Of a stretch of DNA of 15,657 nt, positions 8,681-14,413 are shown one piece after another; the stretch's first letter is position 1, and each line of letters begins with the position of its first letter. Location of the stretch: assembly GCA_011391855.1 (NCBI GenBank), contig JAABPT010000428.1, positions 1 to 15,657 on the forward strand. Reading direction: 5' to 3'. The position numbers and the translations under genes are program-made. Below the pieces are notes generated by a model. That model worked only from the letters and a program-made list of their open reading frames with translations. It did not search any database and had not been told where the DNA came from. The stretch comes from Burkholderiales bacterium. GTDB lineage: Bacteria; Pseudomonadota; Gammaproteobacteria; Burkholderiales; Burkholderiaceae_C.

Positions 8681-11017
8681 ATGAGAATCACCGCGCTGGC
8701 CCTGGCCGCGAGCCTGCTGGCCAGCGGTGGCGCAGCGAGCGGCGTCGAAGCGGCGGACGCCGCAGCGCCGGCTGCGGCCACCACGCCGTTGCAGCCCAGC
8801 CGCAGCTTGCAGCCGCCGCCACGTGGCGACGCGGCGCGCAGGCTGCCCATCCTGCTGCAGGCCGACAGCCTGCGCAGCCAGCCCGACCTGGAGACGGTGG
8901 CCGAGGGCCATGTCGAATTCCGCCGCGGCGGCCTGCTGGTCAGCGCCGACCGCCTGGCCTACGACATGGCGCAGGACCTGGCCAGCGCCCGCGGCCATGT
9001 GCGCGTGGAGCAGGACGGCGCCGTCTACACCGGGCCCGAACTCGTGCTGCGCGTGCAGCGCTTCGAGGGCTACTTCCTGGAGCCCACCTACGAATTCACC
9101 ACGCTCGGTGCCGGGGGCCGTGCCGACCGCGTCGACTTCCTCGGCGGCAGGCGGTCCAGTGCCACCAACGCCTCCTACACCAGCTGCCCGCGCGACGGCC
9201 CCGAGGAGCCGGCCTGGGTGCTGCAGACGAGCCGCATCCAGCTGGACCTGGACGCCAACGAAGGCATTGCCGAGGGCGCCGTGCTGCGCTTCCTGGGCAC
9301 GCCGATCCTGGCGCTGCCGACCCTGAGCTTTCCGCTCACGGACGCGCGCAAATCGGGCTGGCTGCCGCCTTCGGTGAATATCGACAACCGCAGCGGCGTC
9401 GAACTGGCAGTGCCGTACTACTGGAATATCGCACCCAACCGCGACGCGACGATCATGCCGCGGGTCATGACCCGCCGCGGTTTCGCGCTGGACACCGAGT
9501 TCCGTTATCTCGAGCCGCGCTTCGAAGGCGGCGCGCTGCTGCAATGGCTGCCCAACGACCGGGTGGCGGACCGTTCCCGCGCGTCGCTGCAATGGCAGCA
9601 CCAAGGCCAGCTGGGTTACGGCTTGCGCTACGGCGCCGAACTCTCGCGTGTCTCCGACGACGACTGGTGGAAGGACTTCCCCGACGCCGGCCGCGGCATC
9701 ACCGCGCGGTTGCTGCCGCTGCGACTGCAGGCCGAGCGGCCGTTCGAGCTGCCTGGCGGCAGCGCCGAGGTCTATGCCCGCGCGCTGCGCTGGCAAGTGC
9801 TGCAAGCCAGCGACTCGTTCATCGACGCACCCTACGAGCGCAGCCCGCAGGTCGGCGCCCGGCTGGGTGCGCAGGCCGGCGGCTGGCACTACGCGCTGGA
9901 GGCCGAGTTCAACCGCTTCACGTTGCCCGGCGGCCAGGAAGTCAGCCCCGGGCGCAATGTCGGTGACCGTCTGCACGTGGTGGGTTCACTGAGCCGGCCA
10001 CTGCGCGAGCCGGGCTGGTGGGTGGTGCCGCGGCTCTCGTTCAACGCCGCGAGCTATTTCAACAATGTCACCCCTGCGGCGGCGGCGGATGCGCCCGTGG
10101 AGGGCCGGCGCGTGATCCCCACTTTCAGCGTCGACAGCGGGCTGGAGTTCGAGCGCGACACCTCGTTGTTCGGCCGCGCCGTGCACCAGACGCTGGAGCC
10201 GCGGCTGCTCTACGTGAAGACGCCGTACCGCCAGCAGGACCAGCTGCCCAACTACGACTCGGCGGCCAAGGATTTCAACTTCGTCTCCATCTATTCCGAC
10301 AACGCCTTCTCGGGCGTGGACCGCGTCTCCGACTCGCACCAGCTCACCGCCGGCGTCACGACGCGGGTGGTGGACAGCGCCAGCGGCGCCGAGGCGCTGC
10401 GGCTGGTCCTCGTGCAGCGTTACCTGCTGAGCCCGCAGCTCGTGGCACCGAACGCCGACGGCAGCCCCGACGGCGAACCCCTGACGCAGAAATTTTCCGA
10501 CGCGCTGCTGGTCGGCACCACCAGCGTCATCCCGAATTGGGTGCTGGAAGGGGCCGTGCAGTACAGCCCGGAGTTCCAGCGCTCGGTGCGCTCGGTGATC
10601 AGCGCGCGCTGGTCGCCAGGGCCGTTTCGCACCCTGGGCACCACCTACCGGCTGGCCCGCGGCCTGAGCGAACAGATCGAACTCGGCTGGCAGTGGCCGG
10701 TGTTCCGCAGCGCAGCCAAGAGCGCCGGCGGCTGCAGCGGGTCGCTCTACACGGTGGGCCACCTCAACTACAGCTTGAAGGACAGCCGCAGCACCGATTC
10801 GATACTGGGCTTCGAGTACGACGCCGGCTGCTGGATCGGCCGCATCGTCGCCGAGCGCTTGTCCACCGGCGCCAACGAGGCCACGACGCGGCTGCTGCTG
10901 CAGCTGGAGCTGGTGGGCCTGTCGCGCATCGGCTCCAACCCGCTCAAGGTCTTGAAGGAGAATATCCCGGGCTACCGCCTGCTTCGCGACGACTTCTTCG
11001 GCGCGGCGAATCCCTGA
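8681..11017 (+). CDS. lptD: LPS-assembly outer-membrane protein LptD
   Basis: Outer-membrane barrel that, plugged by LptE, inserts lipopolysaccharide into the outer leaflet at the end of the Lpt bridge. The 778 aa product begins with a signal peptide (MRITALALAASLLASGGAAS), then a periplasmic OstA/LptA-like jellyroll at about 58-150 (ILLQADSL, VAEGHVEFRRGG, SADRLAYD). The barrel fills the rest, rich in alternating aromatic strands and ending in LKENIPGYRLLRDDFFG. Three cysteines are seen: Cys169 (TSCPRDG), Cys685 (GGCSGS) and Cys717 (YDAGCWIGR). E. coli has four, with an adjacent C-terminal pair, so the disulfide pattern differs. ATG at 8681 is chosen because it begins the signal peptide; a GTG ten codons upstream is less likely. 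The gene is divergent from amgK and followed after 19 bases by surA. Confidence 0.96.
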   Translation: MRITALALAASLLASGGAASGVEAADAAAPAAATTPLQPSRSLQPPPRGDAARRLPILLQADSLRSQPDLETVAEGHVEFRRGGLLVSADRLAYDMAQDLASARGHVRVEQDGAVYTGPELVLRVQRFEGYFLEPTYEFTTLGAGGRADRVDFLGGRRSSATNASYTSCPRDGPEEPAWVLQTSRIQLDLDANEGIAEGAVLRFLGTPILALPTLSFPLTDARKSGWLPPSVNIDNRSGVELAVPYYWNIAPNRDATIMPRVMTRRGFALDTEFRYLEPRFEGGALLQWLPNDRVADRSRASLQWQHQGQLGYGLRYGAELSRVSDDDWWKDFPDAGRGITARLLPLRLQAERPFELPGGSAEVYARALRWQVLQASDSFIDAPYERSPQVGARLGAQAGGWHYALEAEFNRFTLPGGQEVSPGRNVGDRLHVVGSLSRPLREPGWWVVPRLSFNAASYFNNVTPAAAADAPVEGRRVIPTFSVDSGLEFERDTSLFGRAVHQTLEPRLLYVKTPYRQQDQLPNYDSAAKDFNFVSIYSDNAFSGVDRVSDSHQLTAGVTTRVVDSASGAEALRLVLVQRYLLSPQLVAPNADGSPDGEPLTQKFSDALLVGTTSVIPNWVLEGAVQYSPEFQRSVRSVISARWSPGPFRTLGTTYRLARGLSEQIELGWQWPVFRSAAKSAGGCSGSLYTVGHLNYSLKDSRSTDSILGFEYDAGCWIGRIVAERLSTGANEATTRLLLQLELVGLSRIGSNPLKVLKENIPGYRLLRDDFFGAANP

Positions 11018-11036
11018 GACCGGCTGACCGTTCCTC

Positions 11037-12365
11037 ATGACCGAATCCTTCCCACGCCGGCATGGCCGCGCACTGGCGCTGTTGCTGGCCATGGCGCCGG
11101 CCCTGTGCCTGCCTGCCGCAGCGCAGGGCCGCGACGGCTTGCGCGAAGGCGACTACATTGCCGCCGTCGTCAACCAGGAACTCGTCACCGCGGGTGAAGT
11201 GCAGCGGCGCGTGGAACGTGCGCGCTTCGAGGCCAGCCGCGGCAGCGCGCGCCTGCCGCCCGAGGCCGAACTCCGGCGCCAGGTGCTCGACGCGCTGATC
11301 GACGAGCGCGTGATCATCACCAATGCGCGAGAAAGCGGCGTGCGCGTGGAAGAACCCGAAATCGACCGGGCCGTGCAGAACATCGCAGCGCAGAACCAGA
11401 TCAGCATGGAAGTGCTGCGCCAGCGCCTGACCGCCGAAGGCATGGACTACACGCGCTTTCGTGCCAACCTGCGCGACCAGATGATGATCGAGCGCCTGCG
11501 CGAGCGCGAGGTCTATCGGCGCATCCAGATCAGCGACGAAGAGGTCGACAAGATCCTCGACGAGGAGCGCGCCCGCCTCAATGCCGACGCCGAGACCAAC
11601 CTGGCGCAGATCCTCGTCACCGTGCCCGAGCGCGCCGACGACGCCACGGTGGCGGCGCGGCGCGAACGCATCCTGGCGGCGCTGGCGCGCGTGCGCGGTG
11701 GCGAAGCCTTCGACACGGTGGCCAAGGAGATGTCGGAAGACGGCAACCGTGCGAGCGGCGGCGAGATCGGCCTGCGTCCGGCGGCCCTGCTGCCGGACAT
11801 TTTCCTCGAGGCCACGCGTTTGCTGCGGCCGGGCGAGATGACCGACCAGCCGCTGCGTTCGGGGGCGGGCTTCCACATCCTGAAGGTGCTCGAGCGCAAG
11901 GAAAAGCCGCTCGGCCAGGTCACCGAAACCCGGGCCCGCCACGTGCTGTTGCGCACTTCGCCGCAACTCAGCGCCGAAGTGGCCGCGCGCCGGCTGGCCG
12001 ACTACCGGCGCCAGATCGAGAGCGGCGCCCGGCGCTTCGAGGACATCGCGCGCCAGTACAGCGAAGACGGGTCGGCGGCATCGGGCGGCGAACTCGGCTG
12101 GGCGGCGCCGGGCCTGATGGTGCCCGAGTTCGAGCAGGCGATGAACGCACTGCCGTTGGGCGGACTGTCGGCACCCGTGGTGTCGCGCTTCGGCGTGCAC
12201 CTGATCCAGGTGCTGGAGCGGCGCAACGTGGCGCTGGACATCAAGCAACTGCGCGAGCAGGCGCGCAACATGTTGCGCGAACAGCGCTTCGAGCAGGTGT
12301 ACCAGGACTGGACCAAGGAACTGCGCTCGCTGGCCTACGTCGAGTTCCGCGAGCCGCCGCAGTGA
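11037..12365 (+). CDS. surA: Periplasmic chaperone / peptidyl-prolyl isomerase SurA
   Basis: Periplasmic chaperone that delivers unfolded outer-membrane barrels, LptD among them, to the BAM complex. The 442 aa product has a signal peptide (about 1-29, RRHGRALALLLAMAPAL, cleavage near AAAQ), an N-terminal chaperone domain (about 35-180, with VVNQELVTAGEV and the ALIDERV helix), two parvulin domains (about 187-286 and 298-396) and a C-terminal helix that completes the chaperone core. The first parvulin starts NLAQILVTVPE, without the usual His. The second has RARHVLLR, FEDIARQYSEDGSAASGGELGW and FGVHLIQV, the active-type motifs; in E. coli SurA likewise only the second has strong isomerase activity. 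It lies 19 bases after lptD, consistent with co-expression of chaperone and client. Confidence 0.95.
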   Translation: MTESFPRRHGRALALLLAMAPALCLPAAAQGRDGLREGDYIAAVVNQELVTAGEVQRRVERARFEASRGSARLPPEAELRRQVLDALIDERVIITNARESGVRVEEPEIDRAVQNIAAQNQISMEVLRQRLTAEGMDYTRFRANLRDQMMIERLREREVYRRIQISDEEVDKILDEERARLNADAETNLAQILVTVPERADDATVAARRERILAALARVRGGEAFDTVAKEMSEDGNRASGGEIGLRPAALLPDIFLEATRLLRPGEMTDQPLRSGAGFHILKVLERKEKPLGQVTETRARHVLLRTSPQLSAEVAARRLADYRRQIESGARRFEDIARQYSEDGSAASGGELGWAAPGLMVPEFEQAMNALPLGGLSAPVVSRFGVHLIQVLERRNVALDIKQLREQARNMLREQRFEQVYQDWTKELRSLAYVEFREPPQ

Positions 12366-12378
12366 CGGCCGCTGCAGG

Positions 12379-13140
12379 GTGAAGCACACCGCGCGCAAGC
12401 GCTTTGGCCAGCATTTTCTGGCCGATGTCGGTGTCATCGAAGCCATCGTCGACGCCATCGACCCCCGGCCGGGGCAGGCGCTGGTCGAGATCGGTCCCGG
12501 GCTGGGCGCGCTGACCACGCCGCTGCGCCAACGCTGCGGTGCGCTCACCGTGATCGAACTCGACCGCGACCTGGCGGTGCGGCTGCGGCGCGAACCCGGG
12601 CTCACGGTGGTCGAGGCCGACGTGTTGCGGGTTGATTTCGCCGCCTTGGCCGCAGCCGCTGGCCAGCGGCTGCGCGTGGTGGGCAACCTGCCGTACAACA
12701 TTTCCACGCCGATCCTGTTCCACCTGCTGGGCGCCGCCGAGCACGTGGCCGACCAGCACTTCATGCTGCAGAAGGAAGTGGTCGACCGCATGGCGGCCAC
12801 GCCGGGCAACAAGGACTACGGGCGGCTGACGGTGATGTTGCAGTGGCGCTACCGCATCGAGGGCGTGCTGGACGTGCCGCCCGAGGCTTTCGAGCCGCCG
12901 CCGCGCGTGCAGTCGGCGGTGGTACGCATGGTGCCGCTGCCGCTCCCCGAGGGCCTGGACGCGGCACGGCTGGGGGCGCTGGTGACCGTGGCGTTCTCGC
13001 AGCGCCGCAAGCTGCTGCGCCACACGCTCGGGCGCTGGATCGAGTCCCAGGGCATCACGCAGCCCTTCGACCTGCAGCGCCGCGCCGAGGAGGTGCCGGT
13101 GGCCGAATACCTGGCGCTGGCGCGCGCCGTGCCAGCCTGA
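12379..13140 (+). CDS. rsmA: 16S rRNA (A1518/A1519-N6) dimethyltransferase RsmA/KsgA
   Basis: SAM-dependent enzyme that dimethylates two adjacent adenines near the 3' end of 16S rRNA during small-subunit maturation; loss gives kasugamycin resistance in other bacteria. The 253 aa product shows FGQHFL (about 9-14), the SAM-binding EIGPGLGALT (about 37-46), ELDRDL (about 60-65), the catalytic NLPYNIS (about 103-109) and QRRKLLRHTL near the C-terminus. It starts with GTG 13 bases after the surA stop; KHTARKRFGQHFL directly after it matches the family N-terminus, so GTG is accepted although the ribosome site is weak. In many proteobacteria pdxA lies between surA and this gene; here it does not. 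apaG/apaH do not follow either. Confidence 0.96.
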   Translation: MKHTARKRFGQHFLADVGVIEAIVDAIDPRPGQALVEIGPGLGALTTPLRQRCGALTVIELDRDLAVRLRREPGLTVVEADVLRVDFAALAAAAGQRLRVVGNLPYNISTPILFHLLGAAEHVADQHFMLQKEVVDRMAATPGNKDYGRLTVMLQWRYRIEGVLDVPPEAFEPPPRVQSAVVRMVPLPLPEGLDAARLGALVTVAFSQRRKLLRHTLGRWIESQGITQPFDLQRRAEEVPVAEYLALARAVPA

Positions 13141-13146
13141 AAAGGA

Positions 13147-13171
13147 AAGGGGCTCCCTGCTGGAGCCCCTT
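13147..13171. terminator. Bidirectional Rho-independent terminator after rsmA
   Basis: AAGGGGCTCC (13147-13156) pairs perfectly with GGAGCCCCTT (13162-13171) around CTGCT, beginning six bases after the rsmA stop. On the minus strand the stem is followed by TTTCCTTTTC, a good T-rich tail; on the plus strand only TTCGG follows. It therefore looks stronger for transcripts arriving on the minus strand (from the RNase/barstar side) than for rsmA, though it can serve both. Confidence 0.75.
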
Positions 13172-13178
13172 CGGTCAC

Positions 13179-13197
13179 GCGGCCGGCGTTCGGCCGC
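13179..13197. terminator. Second hairpin in tandem with the rsmA terminator
   Basis: GCGGCCG (13179-13185) pairs with CGGCCGC (13191-13197) around GCGTT. It lies seven bases beyond the main terminator and 12 bases from the stop of the doubtful minus-strand ORF. No T-run follows on either side; it may reinforce termination or protect a 3' end. Confidence 0.35.
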
Positions 13198-13209
13198 CGT
13201 GAGTGGACA

Positions 13210-13401
13210 CTACGCTGCGTTCAACCACGCCGCGGTGTCGAAAGCGCTGCTCATCAGCGGCATGTTCATGCCGAAGTTGGGGTTGGTGCCGTTCTTGGGC
13301 ACCACCTTCACTGCCTTGACTGCGCTTGCTTGGGCCACTTCCGTCGCCCGCTCCCATGACCCGATTTCCAGGGAGCGGGCTACTGAAAAGAATAGAAACA
13401 T
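13210..13401 (-). CDS. Doubtful 63-codon ORF downstream of the barstar gene
   Basis: Not recognised. The frame runs from an ATG at 13401, which overlaps the barstar 3' end by 22 bases, to TAG at 13210. The first 20 codons (MFLFFSVARS...) use TTT, CTA, TCA and GTA, unlike neighbouring genes, and cross the inverted repeat 13346-13380. The last 40 or so look more gene-like, with AAG/AAC/GGC/TTC codons (KVVPKNGTNPNFGMNMP then LMSSAFDTAAWLNAA). The strong terminator 39 bases beyond faces this strand, which fits a real transcript ending here. However, an opposite-strand frame (from GTG 13199) shares the same third positions, so codon bias cannot decide between them. It may be a small protein with a later start (a GTG at the EVAQ segment), a gene remnant or chance. 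Confidence 0.3.
   Translation of the reverse strand: MFLFFSVARSLEIGSWERATEVAQASAVKAVKVVPKNGTNPNFGMNMPLMSSAFDTAAWLNAA
13346..13380. repeat. Perfect 10-bp inverted repeat at the barstar stop codon
   Basis: GCCCGCTCCC (13346-13355) and GGGAGCGGGC (13371-13380) are exact complements around a 15-base loop. The right arm shares its last base with the barstar TAG. In RNA this hairpin would form at once after the barstar stop, but GACGG, not a T-run, follows on the minus strand. A 3'-end stabilising structure or a weak terminator are possible uses. Confidence 0.5.
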
Positions 13402-13775
13402 CGGAACGGTATTCGTCGCTCCCCCCAGAATTCGGCGGCGTCACGGAAGACTTCCAGCAACTGTTCGCGCGCCTCGCGGTCGAAGCGCGGGTTGTCGGGC
13501 AACTGCTCGAGCACGACCACGAAGCCCGGCTGCTGCCCGGCCTTGTGCACGAGGTCGGTCATGCAGTCGTAGAGCGCGTCGAGGTTCTTGCCGAAATGCG
13601 CCGGGAAGGTGAACGCCTGGGCGATCGCCTCCAGCACTTCCTGCTTGGTCTGCGTGGCCGACAGGTTGGCGTAGAGGAAGTGCTGGCCGGAACTGCCGGC
13701 CGCCTTCATCAGGTCGTCAACGCGGTAGGCCCTGATCGCCTGGACGATATTGGGTCGGATGGTCTGCAACTCCAT
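13380..13775 (-). CDS. Barstar family ribonuclease inhibitor
   Basis: Small cytosolic inhibitor (131 aa) that should bind and block the secreted ribonuclease encoded just upstream. HFGKNLDALYDCMTDL at about 60-75 is the barstar signature: Asn64, Asp66, Tyr69 and Asp70 line up with Asn33, Asp35, Trp38 and Asp39 of Bacillus barstar, where Asp39 contacts the catalytic centre of barnase. It is about 40 residues longer than Bacillus barstar, mainly at the N-terminus (MELQTIRPNIVQAIRAYRV). The frame is open further upstream, but ATG 13775 is chosen because of a strong ribosome site (AAGGAGG). It lies 50 bases after the ribonuclease stop in the same direction, a toxin-immunity layout. Confidence 0.9.
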   Translation of the reverse strand: MELQTIRPNIVQAIRAYRVDDLMKAAGSSGQHFLYANLSATQTKQEVLEAIAQAFTFPAHFGKNLDALYDCMTDLVHKAGQQPGFVVVLEQLPDNPRFDREAREQLLEVFRDAAEFWGERRIPFRCFYSFQ

Positions 13776-13784
13776 GGTCGCCTT

Positions 13785-13791
13785 CCTCCTT
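13785..13791 (-). promoter_or_regulatory. Strong Shine-Dalgarno of the barstar gene
   Basis: Minus-strand AAGGAGG (complement of CCTCCTT) lies nine bases before the ATG at 13775. It is the best ribosome site in the window and fixes the start against a frame that stays open 45 codons further upstream. The ribonuclease gene has no comparable site. Confidence 0.8.
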
Positions 13792-13825
13792 GGGAAGCAA
13801 TGTAAAAGTGGTTTGGCATCAGCGA

Positions 13826-14206
13826 TCACTGCGCGATGCGGCTGAAGCTCGCGTAGTGATCGCCGGTGAAATAACAAGTCTCGGGTCGATTCGGTGGACT
13901 GCCGCCGCAAACAATTCGGCGAGCGCCACGGTCCCTCGCGCCCGGGGTTTCCACGGTGTATTCCCTGTAGTGACCACGCGCCCTGGGGGGCAACAGGCGT
14001 TCGCGGTTGCCGAACACGCTGCCGTCCTTTTCATAGGGAAAGGGGCCACCGTTCAGGATGCGACGGTGTGTCACCTGGGCTTCCGCTGGCAGGGTGGCCA
14101 TGGCCACCTGTGGCAGACCTGCCGGGGCCGCGGGAGTCCGGGCGAGTACCGCTGCCCCGGCCGCCAAGCCCGATGCCACCACCACGGTGACACCCCACTT
14201 GTGCAT
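13826..14206 (-). CDS. Secreted guanyl-specific ribonuclease, RNase Sa/barnase (N1/T1) type
   Basis: Small exported RNA endonuclease (126 aa), expected to cleave after G. Residues 1-22 (MHKWGVTVVVASGLAAGAAV...) form a signal peptide. The mature part follows Streptomyces RNase Sa closely: GGPFPYEKDGSVFGNRE (about 53-69), REYTVETPGARDRGARRI (about 81-98) and FTGDHYASF (about 113-121). Glu82, Arg97 and His117 correspond to catalytic Glu54, Arg69 and His85 of RNase Sa; Arg93 to Arg65. Cys100 and Cys111 flank a short insertion and may form a disulfide. ATG 14206 is preferred because the signal peptide begins there; a GTG at 14254 would add 16 residues and bury the signal. No strong ribosome site. 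The barstar gene follows, so this is an RNase with its inhibitor. Confidence 0.9.
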   Translation of the reverse strand: MHKWGVTVVVASGLAAGAAVLARTPAAPAGLPQVAMATLPAEAQVTHRRILNGGPFPYEKDGSVFGNRERLLPPRARGHYREYTVETPGARDRGARRIVCGGSPPNRPETCYFTGDHYASFSRIAQ

Positions 14207-14232
14207 TGCCCGCCGCAGCACGCTGCCCGACG

Positions 14233-14247
14233 GGACCGAACCGGTCC
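14233..14247 (-). repeat. Small hairpin in the ribonuclease leader
   Basis: GGACCG (14233-14238) pairs with CGGTCC (14242-14247) around three bases, 27 bases upstream of the preferred ATG 14206 and downstream of the predicted promoter. If transcription starts near 14275 it would lie in the 5' leader. A role in limiting translation of the ribonuclease is possible but unproven. Confidence 0.3.
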
Positions 14248-14281
14248 AGAACACGGGATAACCCTAAAAAACCAAGCCGCG

Positions 14282-14310
14282 ATGCTACCGTAACCCCGCT
14301 GAAAACTCAA
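14282..14310 (-). promoter_or_regulatory. Candidate promoter of the ribonuclease-barstar unit
   Basis: On the minus strand TTGAGT (complement of 14305-14310) and TAGCAT (complement of 14282-14287) are separated by exactly 17 bases, each matching four of six sigma-70 consensus positions. Transcription would begin near 14275 and leave a leader of about 70 bases before ATG 14206, containing a run of six Ts (complement of 14266-14271 region) and a small hairpin. No other promoter of similar quality was seen for this unit. Confidence 0.4.
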
Positions 14311-14313
14311 GGT

Positions 14314-14334
14314 GCTGCCCAATAATGGGGCAGC
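14314..14334. terminator. Hairpin between the malic enzyme and ribonuclease genes
   Basis: GCTGCCC (14314-14320) pairs with GGGCAGC (14328-14334) around AATAATG. It lies 79 bases past the malic enzyme stop and directly before the predicted ribonuclease promoter, so it could end malic enzyme transcripts. On the minus strand only ACCTTGAGTTTTC follows, a poor T-run; on the plus strand TTTACAGGTTT follows, but no plus-strand gene leads into it. Confidence 0.45.
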
Positions 14335-14346
14335 TTTACAGGTTTA

Positions 14347-14360
14347 TGAGCGGGCGCTCA
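14347..14360. repeat. Short palindrome downstream of the malic enzyme gene
   Basis: TGAGCG (14347-14352) and CGCTCA (14355-14360) are exact complements around GG. It stands between the malic enzyme stop and the hairpin at 14314-14334. It could be a second terminator stem or a protein-binding site; nothing in the sequence decides. The rest of the 14255-14413 gap shows no further feature. Confidence 0.25.
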
Positions 14361-14413
14361 CATACGCGGATTGGGAGAAATGCAAGGTTTCGGGGCCGGG
14401 TTTCACGCCGCCG

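Noticed and set aside
8621..9976. 451-codon minus-strand frame opposite lptD
   Set aside because: Antisense to the well-supported LptD sequence; low-complexity Ala/Arg/Gln/Gly translation without motifs.
10944..12812. 622-codon minus-strand frame spanning surA and the start of rsmA
   Set aside because: It crosses two real genes on the other strand and has no recognisable domain.
13776..13910. Upstream extension of the barstar frame (45 extra codons)
   Set aside because: It overlaps the ribonuclease 3' end, and AAGGAGG marks ATG 13775 as the start.
13141..14413. Mobile element or genomic island carrying the RNase/barstar module
   Set aside because: No transposase, integrase, tRNA gene or flanking direct repeats were seen; the inverted repeats here look like RNA hairpins rather than element ends.
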